DNA from: Lingula anatina
Taxonomy: Eukaryota > Brachiopoda > Lingulata > Lingulida > Lingulidae
Assembly (NCBI RefSeq): GCF_001039355.2
Contig: NW_019775552.1
Location: 237,094 to 301,093 of the forward strand
Reading direction: 5' to 3'
DNA length: 64,000 bases
Part shown: positions 38,268 through 48,800 of the stretch, piece after piece
Numbering within the stretch: the first letter of the stretch is position 1
How the letters are laid out: the number at the start of each line of letters is the position of its first letter
Program-made: the position numbers and the translations under genes
The notes under the pieces: model-generated
Told to the model about the DNA's origin: nothing
What the model saw: only the letters and a program-made list of their open reading frames with translations
Database searches by the model: none

Positions 38268-39050
38268 ATGCTGGCAGAGCACTTTCCAGGGTTGAGCTTG
38301 TCTTTAATTTTGGATGCTGAAAAAAGATTCACTTCGGCTGACACAAATGGAGACCAAGTGAGTAAGACGTAAATACGTTATTCTGGGGCGTACTGTTTCC
38401 GAGACCCCCAATAATTAAAAAAAAGTGGAGAAAGAATGGAAATCATCTGATGACTTCCAAAATAAAGGTCGGTAAACCCTATGGTGTTTAACGATATGAA
38501 AAGTCCAGTCCCTTCCATTTGAAAGCAACATTTTATGTAATTAATGCATGTCTTTTCAATATTATCTCCAGGTGATTGACCTCTCGGAAATGGACAATAT
38601 TCTCACGGCAAATAACATGATGTTTACCAAAAAACAACTTGAAGAAATCTTAGAAAGCATAGACACGGATAAAAACGGCTACCTGGATTTCCTTGAAGTT
38701 CTAACGGTAAGTGCCGTCATAACATCAATACGGTTGTGAGCAAAGTTTCAAATCAAATTGTACGAACTGAATCATTACAGAGCTGGTCTTGTCAAATATT
38801 CAAAGGTGTGAAGCATGAAGTTATAATGTAAATTAAATCTAGCAAAGAAAGTTAACCATCGCATTTCCTGCACTTTGGAAAAAGAAAGTGAATTGACCTT
38901 TATTGGCATGAATAAAAATCGATGCATATAAAAAACACTGACTATTTACCTTTTTTTCAGGTTATTGAAAGGTTAAGTAGTAACAAAAGATCGAAGCTTT
39001 CTCCCCACTTGCAAACGGCAACCAAATCTGCTACATGCTCAATACAATAG
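38268..39050 (+). CDS. Small protein with two EF-hands
   Basis: Three plus-strand exons, 38268-38357, 38572-38706 and 38961-39050, join in phase 0 to 104 residues from the first ATG. Two canonical 12-residue calcium loops are visible: residues 25-36 (D-T-N-G-D-Q-V-I-D-L-S-E) and 61-72 (D-T-D-K-N-G-Y-L-D-F-L-E), each with acidic or Asn ligands at 1, 3, 5, 9 and Glu at 12. They form one EF-hand pair as in calmodulin-like sensors. The C-terminal tail (about 30 residues) is basic and Ser/Thr-rich. The ATG follows a splice acceptor (TTGTCAG), so either it is the start after a 5' UTR intron or more exons lie upstream; I found none before the duplicated fragment ending at 38098. I do not recognise the specific family. 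Confidence 0.75.
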
Positions 39051-40177
39051 GCAAAAACTGAATGGGTTACACGTTCCATGTTATTTTGATAAAGAGGACA
39101 TATCATTGAAAAAAGACCCAAGTTATATGTAGGAAATTTGTGATATTTGAATTTATGTGTGTATATATATATTTGAATATATTTATATATGTACCAGCTA
39201 TTTTTATTTGTAGAAATAGATAACTGTGCACTGTATTGAGCAAATAAATATATAAAATGTACTACATTGTAGTAAATATAAAAGACGAATGTTATTTTGT
39301 ATTTATTTTTATTTCGGGAGGTGTGCGTTTGGATCACCATATAAATTGATAAATTTGAACATGCCTCATCTATTCTAAACGTAAAAACTTTCATTATAAA
39401 ATATTTTAAAGCCGTTGCAAAATTTATCAAAAGACGGACATAAAGATTGCACGAAGTTCCATGCGTAAGCGCAACTCTTGCTTAGATCTCTAATCTGTCC
39501 AATCGAAGAACCAACTAGGCTAACGCATGAAATATAGGGGTTACCCACCCTCAGATATCAAGAACCTCTAAAATTAAGTAGTATACAAAATTAAAGTAAA
39601 AATATTACAACAATTTTGTAATAGACTACTAGCAGACTCTCTCGTCAGTGTAGGGGTTGCCTATTATAACGGTAAAATGACATCGGTTCATAGCAACCTT
39701 CAATGGGCGTATGATTTCATGGCGGCATAACTAATGGTCAAGCACATTACTCAACTTATTCACAGGGCTGTCGACAGCAAGACTGCCGCACACCCCTGAA
39801 GTGACAGGGGAGCAGATTTAAAAGAGTTGTCGACACGAAGCGCAGTTGCTAGCTGGTCTTTGCTTTATAGTTGAAAGTACTCCTATTTATCTTGTGTTAA
39901 AACAAATACCGTAGCACATAACAGGTACGGAATATAGGAGCGCTAACGCATGAAACTTCGTGTTAATGTACAGCACAGTTGATCATGTTAAAATTGACAA
40001 ACTCTTCATTTTAAAAGCAACACTTGCAGCTGTATCACAGTTCATAGAGAAAAAAGATTAGAGAAAGCGTACATTTGAATACTTCCTGAGATTACGTTAC
40101 ATTTTATCAGCATTTCATAATACTGTATTGAACAAACATATCAACAAGAGTTTGTCCATGTTATCATCTTGTGTCAA
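39051..40177. other. Intergenic between EF-hand gene and SELENOW 3' end
   Basis: The convergent 3' ends of the EF-hand gene (plus) and SELENOW (minus) face each other here. AATAAA at 39243 may be the EF-hand polyadenylation signal. No coding exon recognised. Confidence 0.5.
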
Positions 40178-40245
40178 ACCAGCTTGGGGCATCAGGAATA
40201 GTCCTTGTGAAACTTTCAGACTAATCAATCATAGAAAGCCGACTT
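40178..40245 (-). promoter_or_regulatory. SECIS element of selenoprotein W
   Basis: Minus-strand hairpin about 200 nt past the SELENOW stop codon. It has AUGA at 40232-40229, twelve bases later AAA in the apical region (40216-40214), and UGAU at 40194-40191, the pattern of a eukaryotic SECIS quartet. The main helix pairs GAUUAGUC with GACUAUUC (seven of eight). A lower helix pairs CGGCUU with AAGCUG, separated by an internal loop. Such elements recruit SBP2 and the Sec-specific elongation factor so UGA is read as selenocysteine. Confidence 0.8.
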
Positions 40246-40451
40246 GATCAAATAGAACCAGGTCAAACCTACAAAAGAAAGGCTTTCATAAAATGAACCA
40301 TGTCACATAATATATGAATTAAACACTCCTAGTATAAATATAATTATGTACCAAAATCTTCAAAAATTATATATATATATTTCAAAAGAACGGGTATAAA
40401 ATAGGTGTCTTTCAAATATGTGCTCACCCTTGTAGTTGTGAATGTGGTCCT

Positions 40452-43400
40452 CTAGGATTTTAAAGCCTCCTCAATACCTTTGGTAATCTTATGAAATTTG
40501 GCCTCGCTGTCCACATAGCCATCACCATTCTATAAGAACATGATATCAATTTACTAATAAGGCTTATTAAGTTAATGATGATTTGAACATAAAACCAATG
40601 ACAAAGTGAAGCTAATAAGAAAAATATGTCATGTGGCTCTTATGATCAGTTTGTGAACTCAAGACAATGAATGCAATTTTTGTGATTATTCAATAATAAA
40701 CAGTTTATTCTTAGACTCTGCAGGCAAATGCTTTTGCACAGTTGGTACATCCTGTATCCAGCAAAAGTTTCACAAAAAATGTATCTCTTACCTTCTTTGA
40801 ATGGAGAAGCTTTCCATTCTCTATCTGCACTTCAAAATAGCCAGTGGCTTGAGGAGTCCCTTCACCTGTCTGATAATGAGATATGTGCATCTAAACTGAA
40901 TGGCAAACTTTTTAACTATCAAATCTTACCGAAATGAGTCAAATTATTATGTTCTGTTTATCATGTCTTACAAAAATTTAATAACCAATGCTACATTTCA
41001 CAATATAACACAACAATGAAAATATAATATTGGAAATAAACATGTAGCAACAAAGGTTGATTTTCAGCAATGCCCTCTTTAACATCAACATTTTAAGAAA
41101 AATCAGTAATTGTTATTCTCTTGGCCTGGAAGCACTACTTGTGAAAATAAAAATAACTGTTTAAAAATAAATAGCAGTAGCGATTTTAAACATTTTCAAT
41201 ATCAGATAATGCCCTACACACAAATATAAATATGCAAATTAACAGACCAATTTTTTTTTTTTACTTACAATCACCACATCCGTGCCAAATTCTTGCTCCA
41301 GGTCTGCTTTTAGACGCCGGAACTGAAATAAAGAAGATAGAAGAAATAAAAGAATTATGCTCTGTACTTATTGTTAGAGCTCACTAAACAACCTTGCGCG
41401 CGTTATACGTCACAGGTCTTGCGTAACTACCCACGTGCTACGATTTCTCCCTTGGGGGGGCAGCAAGCGGCCATTTTGTACAGGAGCAATGTATAGATGG
41501 GTGAAAACGATACGTTGTTTTTAACCAAAAACGATGTCCCCGGGGCGAAACTGCCAACACCAAAAGTAAAGGAGCATACCAACGTTGTTTTGAAACGATG
41601 TGGTTAGCCTGGCAGTGACGAGTTAGGGAGAAAAGAGCAGCACTGATAGCAAGGTACTGTATACACGTGAACCGGCAAAGTTAATGATGATTTCATGTTG
41701 CAAAAGCATAATTAAATCAGTTAGTTATTTTCCAAACGATATTATTTGAATAGCAGATACGTAAATCAAACTAACAACAATAAACATTTTTGATGACATT
41801 GAAAATCAAAACCTGCGGTGCACGATAGGTTGAGGAGGACACTGCCACAGCAAGTAATGCATGAATTTTGTTACACAACACCATATGCTTGTGTCATTGT
41901 TAATTCTGTGGTATTATTACTCAATTTACTGCTCAAATTAATACCTGATACTATTTCTCAGGCTAGCAAGTACAAATCAACTTATTTTGTGGCAATTGAT
42001 CTCCATGTTCCATCTTGTGTGCAGGTTGTTTATTATTATTTGTTCAAGCACATTTTAATAAAGTGTCTATGCTTTAACAAGAGAAATTTATGCTGAAGTT
42101 TAAAAGATTAAATCATCAGTAGTATGTACAATTAAAGCTATTTATTTGATTATGCATATTTGATTTTCAGTTATCTTGATTATGATATGAGGTTTCTGCA
42201 TTTTTCTCTTGCCCTCGAATCAATATCTAACAAGTAAATTGATAGTGCTTTATTACAATTTTTGCTTTATACTTTCAGATGTAAAAACTGTGTAGCAGTT
42301 GGTAAAGCTGTAGAGATTGATGTGAGCATAGATCAGGGGAAATGGTATTAGAGAAACTAGGAGGACAAGACATAGATAATGTACTAGTAGATCCATCATC
42401 ACAGCAAGAATAGATGGTGTGATCTTGTCCTGAAGCCATGCCACAAGTTTTCAAACTGGTTGAGTCCTTACTAAGACAAGCTGCTGCGGTGTGAATCCCA
42501 ATATGTACATTCAGGTTATACGTGGCAGATTTATGACAAAAGAGACCTTCACAATATACTTCAAAGAAGTTATTCTTGCATCTATGCCTCATCAAAAGTA
42601 CACAGTTACAGTGACTAGAACATTGTCTGCAAATAGTGAGGCAGTGAAGGCTGCAAGGTGCCATTGTTTTTCAGTATTAAGAATGACAGTATCTGTTATT
42701 AATTTATTTATTTATTTTTATTTCTCATTTTTAATGGGAGGGAGACTCACTTTGTTCTTTCTATGCCCATTCAGTTAAGGGTTGATGGCAATATATGGTA
42801 AATCTGTCATGCCTGTATGTAGAATTTCTCTTGCTCAAATTTCTACATTTATTGGGTGCATTATGAAGTTTCCTGACTGATTAATGAGGTTACTTGTAGA
42901 AATATCTTGCTTACACACATTTTGTGATATTTTTACTACTTATTCACATCTCATCAGTGGTGTGTGAAAGGTACTTGGTATTTGCATTTTAGAACTGTAG
43001 ATCTGTGTACCAGCAGGGTTATATTTCATATATCTGCGAATGTTTCTTAAAATAAGCTTCATGTTTGATAATTAATTGGTTTGAAATAAATAAATAAATA
43101 ACCCAAATAAAATCAATTCATTTAATATTTCACATAATTTGTTTTTATTATTCTTCTAAGCATTTAATCATAACGTCTCCCATCATTATACTGTTATTGT
43201 GTAATAACATTGAAAGTTTCCAGGTTTTTATTAACAGGTTGATGCTAACGTATTACAAATGAATGTAAGCATAAAAGCATATTTCCTTACTCAAATGTAT
43301 CAAACGTACCACTGGCATAATACCGGTAAAGATACAGGTAAAGATGACAGCATTGATAACTGGGTTTACAGCGCTGTTAGTGCAGCTTGGTTAGTGTCAG

Positions 43401-45012
43401 ATTGTTATCTGATAAAGTTTGCTACTAGTACCTGAGAACAAAAGGTCTGGCACTCGACAATCAAGTTGATAAAATCACAAAACACCTGTAGAAAATAGAG
43501 TATACCCTGTACCTGCCCAACATTGATTTGTTCTGATTCTTGACTAAGGGGTGCGTTACAGGTGTCAAGGGCCAAGACTTGAACTTAGGGGTTTGGCATG
43601 TCACTGGGCATTACCCCCGATTTCTGTCCAAATCTAATAAAGCCTCAGTTGCTTAACTTTCTCCAAATTTCCAATATCTATAGGTTGTGTTGTTTAATGC
43701 TTGGGGTCTCTTCTCTGGCGGCGGTTAATTGGGGACACCTGTGCGGCCTGTCAACGCACCTAGATTCACTTTTGCCGGTGCCACATTTTCAATTGCCGTA
43801 AATATCAAATTCATGAATAGAATAAGGAAAAATGACAGTTATGAAAAAATGTTTGGAAGTACCTGTCACCTTCGCCACAGTAACCATATGGGCTGTGATG
43901 CCCCCCCACCACAGGCGACACCTTGCGGAGCAAGCGTGCGTAATCCAGGGTGCAACTGAAAATAACCTTGACGCGCGACCTTACTGGACCTGGTACATAT
44001 ATATCTCACATTATAAATTGCTTTTATTTTTCTTATTGGGAATAAAATAGAAATCCAAATCCGGTTTCATTTCTTAACTTCTCAACAGATAAAGATTATA
44101 ATCTGGAATGTTAACTTACAGTACAAGTTTGACACTAAACTTCTTTGAGAAACCAGATGAAAAGAATCTTGGAAAACTGTTGAAACATTTGCATACTCAC
44201 CTTTGGCGCATACCCTCAGGCACCACTGAAATGATAAGCAAACTGGACAGTGAATCTGGCATACTTACAGCTGTACTAGTATACTATATCAAAATTTGTG
44301 ATGGTTTGGAGATTAACTCTACTAAGGCATAGTAAAAGAAATGTCAAGCAACACAAAGGGGTTTTCCTAAATTAAAGTTAACTTTATACATAGACAAATT
44401 CAAAGTAAAATGCAATATATGAAATTATATTCGAAATCCAAGTCCAAGTTATTTGAACACATATATACTAGTATTTCAGGCAGGAAGCAATTTTTATCTT
44501 CATGTAAAAATAATATGTAAAGCTCATCTACATATATATGTCCCCTAGATATCTATTAAAGGAAAAGATACCTGTGCCCAGTCGCATCAAAAACATTCAC
44601 CACGTTAAGTTTTCTAGGGGAATACATCTTTGTTTGAAGTTGAATCAAAAGAAAGGAGAATGAGCACTTTATGATTTATTGAAGCTTTCTTGACAGTTTT
44701 ATAATCCCGCCTAGCTAGCTAGGGCATTCCGTGCTCAGGAAAAAGGCTCCAAAATATGGTCGATGTTTTTACGTGCGGAAGAATATACCTGTATTGGGGA
44801 TCGTATGACAGTGAAACGTGCCAAGTTCTAATGCCGTAATGAGCTTTCCAAATCACTGACAACGATGACATGGCGTGAGACAATTAAGGTAGAGGCTCCT
44901 TACTACTTTAGCGTAAAAGGGCGTACTCGACGGTGCCTGGTTGTAAAAGAAGCTAACGAACACTTAGATTATATACCTACCAATAAATAATGTGTATTTT
45001 AACTGGCTTCAT
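40452..45012 (-). CDS. SELENOW: Selenoprotein W
   Basis: Five minus-strand exons, 45012-44981, 44225-44201, 41322-41269, 40869-40792 and 40529-40452, join in frame to 88 residues with one in-frame UGA (44218-44216) as residue 14; human SELENOW has 87. The N-terminus reads MKPVKIHIIYCGAUGYAPKF, with the CxxU redox motif at Cys11-Sec14. Exons 3-5 give LKADLEQEFGTDVVI, GEGTPQATGYFEV, KLLHSKK and NGDGYVDSEAKFHKITKGIE, all typical of the family. The Cys11 codon is split by intron 1, so the 25 nt second exon holds the UGA. A SECIS-like hairpin follows in the 3' UTR, and a possible 3' UTR intron exists (GTGAGC near 40430, acceptor near 40265). It is a small cytosolic thioredoxin-fold selenoprotein. 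The start lies about 850 bp from the divergent kelch gene. Introns carry transposon relics. Confidence 0.94.
41390..41531 (+). repeat. Copy 2 of a 140 bp duplicated fragment
   Basis: About 98% identical to 37960-38098, in the same orientation 3.4 kb away, within an intron of SELENOW. It runs into the longer ORF relic starting at 41497. Confidence 0.85.
41497..41653 (+). pseudogene. Decayed SAP-domain ORF of a repetitive YqaJ-type family
   Basis: An ATG opens MGENDTLFLT followed by KNDVPGAKLPTPKVKEH, then NVVLKR. In another frame WLAWQ, a TGA and RVREKRAALIAR follow, ending at a GT splice-like site (41654). The pattern NDVPGAxL ... LKRWLxCRG ... K-x-x-L-x-x-R is, from memory, the SAP-like start of a multi-copy invertebrate family whose proteins also carry a SWIM finger and a YqaJ nuclease domain. 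The frame shift and the stop show this copy is dead. It lies antisense in a SELENOW intron. Confidence 0.55.
42275..42664 (-). pseudogene. Open stretch of possible transposase origin
   Basis: A 129-codon open minus-strand frame in a SELENOW intron contains GLFCHKSATYNLNVHIGIHT, loosely resembling the Y/F-N-x-x-I/V-H-x-x-x segment of repetitive invertebrate transposase-like proteins. There is no start or splice context that I trust and the remainder is Cys/Ser-rich without a known motif. Could equally be chance. Confidence 0.2.
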
Positions 45013-45358
45013 CACTAGAACGTTGCACCTCAAATGTTGTTTTCCAGGTATGAGTAAGCAAAATTACCGAGTGGTTGATATTGATAAGGTCGATTTGACC
45101 GAAGTTATGTATAAGGTGAAACAGATCGAGGCTCAGCCACAGAACACAAAAGTGGGAGAGGGGTGAAGTGGCAAAAATTGTCCACAATACTTTATAAATA
45201 TTATTATCAGGTATATTGAGATATACATTGTTTTTCCCTTTATCCATAATACTTGATGTATGTTTACAGCAAAGAGAACATAACCTACCCATCAAAACAT
45301 TTCAATGGAAAAAATTAAAGATATGGATATAACCTTAAACCCCTTTTAGAAATAAACT

Positions 45359-45403
45359 CAACCATCGGGAAACCCGCCGGTGCGCGCCATTTACAACTGC
45401 AAG
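45359..45403 (+). other. Possible noncoding first exon of the kelch gene
   Basis: A GC-richer stretch with GCGCGCCATTT (a YY1-like core on the strand read) ends CTGCAAG before a good donor GTAAGA (45404). It lies between the divergent SELENOW start (45012) and the first kelch coding exon (acceptor TTATTTCAG before 45839). Position and splice signals suggest a 5' UTR exon; no coding content. Confidence 0.4.
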
Positions 45404-45857
45404 GTAAGATATATACATTCGTTTACTTCAGTAATTTGTACGGAAATGATACTTTAATCATTGACAGTGAGCACATTTGCGCTAAGTTGAGGTTAGATTA
45501 CGTGCATATGATTTTATTGATTTCACTTTTCGTGACCTGTTAAGTAAACCGCCAATTTGGTGAGCAGTTCACCTTCATTGTGGGTCGTGATAATTTGAAT
45601 GATAATACAGATTGGAAGGGGTGTAGCAGTAATAATCATACTCTAGCGGTGCTAGTAAAGCACTAAAGTTAACAATATAGAGCTACGACCTAAAGATGAC
45701 AAATATTTGATCACGCATCCTGTATATCTGTTTGAATATTCAGAAAAAAAATAGGTTGAATTAATAGGCCAGTGCACTGTAAGCTGTATTTTCTGCCTTC
45801 CCATTTAATTATTACTCTTAGTGATATCATTATTTCAGTGCTGTGACATCTACCTCC

Positions 45858-48800
45858 ATGGAGAGCAATTTAAAAGACCATCAAGAGGTTACTCCTGTGC
45901 TGAAAGAGGTACAGTACTGTACTAGTACTAGTACATTAGCAAGTGGACTGGCAGCCATGCCTACTATAATAGTACATGTACATGTACTGCACATGCAAGC
46001 ATATCTTACATCCCAACAAGCTATGAACTGTGATCTACATTGTATGCAAATGTTTGGCTCAAAAAACTTGTGATTGTTCTCTGTCAATTAGACATTTTTT
46101 TAATTATTTTATTTTGAATTCCTGTCTTTCTGTGATTACTTTGAGTCCACATAAGGTCATTACTATAAAAGTTATTTTTTTACAGATGGAGCTGTCTTCA
46201 AGTCCAGTAAGACCAGTAAAAGATAGTAAAAGAAGGAAGTTGAACAGTGAGAAGTCAACTCCCACTGTACAAGATAACCGGAGACCATCAACTCGTGTAA
46301 GAACTCTCAAGGAATTCTTCAAAAGCCCCGAAGAAGCCAAAGAGCCGCTGGTCAAAGAGGAAACACTTACAGTTGACATTTCTGGAGTAAAAGAGTTGTT
46401 TCAACAAGACAAAGACATTTCCTCAGATACATGTGATATGCATGGAAAAGAAAATTCAGGGGAATTAAATATTGGGTTGAGAACCCCTAACATTAAAGAT
46501 AGCAAGAAACCAAAAGGCAAGAGAAAAGTAAGGAGTGCTTCAACTAAAAAACTTTCTGCTGATGATATGTCAGCTGTTGAACCTAATACAGCAATCACTC
46601 CTCTAAAAGATGTTTTTTCTCTGAAAGAACATTCAGAAGAATCTCCCAAATCTGAGAAGAAAATTCAGAAAGTATGCAGATCAGCTAAATCCTGTAAAAG
46701 TGGTGGTAAGACTTTTTGTTTCTTTAAATTTTTTAAAGTTGGATAAACAAGTTATTTTATACAGTATTTTTTAACAGTAACATAGCCAACTCAATATAGC
46801 AAGTGCCAACCTGTACTGGTAAGTACTGGCAAAGAATGACGAGTGCTGTCTAAGAGTTAAAATGTGGATTTTCTGGGAGTAAAAATGTGTGTTAAAATGT
46901 GTGTTACATTTTTGTCATATTATCTGTCAATATGCCATATTGATATTATTATCCATATTTTGAGGATTTCTGAAACTTTAAACTAGAATTACCACAGCCT
47001 GGACCATATTTGTTTACATGCTCTAACCATGTGTAGCACATAACATTGTTTCTGACTGGTTAAATCTTGCATCTGGGACTGCTACATGAATAGGTGGTAT
47101 TGCTTTAATCATAATGGTAGAGTGCTTGGCTCTGAGTCAGGAAATTGTGGGTTCAGTTCTTCATTGGGATGTAGTGTCTCTCTACAGTCTACTTATATTG
47201 TTTGTAATTATTACAGTTTTCAATTTAGGCATCACATGCTTCTCCCACAAAAGGGACATCATAATAAAAAGGACTTATATTTCATTAAACAAACTATAAT
47301 ATATGTATTCATGGCACCTAAAATTTTGGCGAGTGCTAAAAGGTTTTGGAGAGTACGGTACCAGCCATGAAGAACTTGCCAATGCAAGGTGTCGAGTTCT
47401 GAAAAATTAATCCATACACATTGTATGTCAGGTTAATGATTATGTGCATATATTATACTAGGTCCTCATCCCAGTCCAAGATGGGGTCACTCATTCTGCT
47501 TCACAGAGCCACCAAATGCCATCATCATTGGTGGACAGGGTGACAAACAAGTGTTGAGCAAGGACAGTATTTGGGAACTTCAGACAGGTAAATCACTTTA
47601 TAAAGATACAGGTATTAAGTGACAAGTCAGTTGTGTTAAATATAAGATGAAGAAGGACATTGATTGTTCCTGTTGAGACTTCTCCCTAAATCCCCCAATT
47701 TATTCAACACTCAAAATATTGAATTAAAGTGGGTTTTCGAGATCATAATTTGAATTTTGGGAGTGAAGCTTTGATTCAATTTTTTTTTTAAATTTAATGA
47801 ATTTTTTTCAAAAGCAGAAATGGAAAATTTGGTATGCACCCTGGGACTTTTTATGCAGGGTTGTCCAGTTATCTTTAATTGGTAACAATAAAAACTAACA
47901 TACTTGAAGACAGACATTGAGTTAGGTATGTAGGGCAGGATCTATGGAAAAAGTTCTGTTGGTAAGATCAGCTACCCATCCTCCAGGTCACAAAGCTGGT
48001 GATGACCCATCGAATCATGTACACATGCTCTTAAAATTTTTCAAATAGATATGACATTTCACTTAAATATATATATTTTTTACATTACACAACTGAAAAG
48101 TTCTTATTGGGACTCATTTAAACCATTAGAGACCAAACAGTGGAGACCTCTTAAGACTACATCTGTTGGCCCAAACCCAGAAGCTAGGATGGGGCACACT
48201 GCTACATATGACCCTGTGATGAGGTGCATCTATATATATGGTGGGTCCAAGAACGTCAAATGGTTCAGTGATGTGCATGTGTTAGAACTGGACGAATTGA
48301 AGTGGCAACTGGTAAAGGTGAGAATTATAAAACTTGTGATATGATGTGGGAGCTGTCCCTTTTTTTTTAGTCACACCTCCGTTCTTAAATTTTAATTAAA
48401 ACTCCTCTTAATGGTCAATAATATTGAACTGACAAGTGTTTGGTGCTATTGGTCATTATTTATTTGCTTGCCTACTTCATTTTTGGATAAAAGAACCTGT
48501 CACTTAATTTTTGCATCTCTGTCCATCAAATCAATCTTAAATGTTTTTTCTCAAGGCAAATGGTAAAGCTCCAACCAGGGCATACCACACAGCAACCCTG
48601 TACCGACATGAACTGTGGATGTTTGGTGGCGTATTCCCTCGACCAGACCCACAACCAGATGGGAGCAGTAATGAGATAGAGATCTTCAGTCCTGTCATGG
48701 AAAGTTGGTATAATCCCATAGTGACTGGAGAGAAACCAGAACCAAGATCAGGGTATGACTTTGTTGGAGTATTTATTACGTTATATAAAAAAATCATGAA

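Noticed and set aside
40121-40175. A second AUGA ... AAA ... UGAU arrangement behind SELENOW
   Set aside because: The stem is only about four pairs with mismatches. The hairpin at 40178-40245 is much better.
45100-45160. A minus-strand stretch reading FCG-UGA near a possible second selenocysteine site
   Set aside because: The spacing is not CxxU, there is no family similarity around it and no matching splice sites. The SELENOW exons already account for the locus.
46030-46185. Upstream extension of the large kelch exon as coding from 46030
   Set aside because: A clear acceptor (TTTTTTACAG before 46186) and an in-phase 51 nt upstream exon with a better start context explain it as intron.
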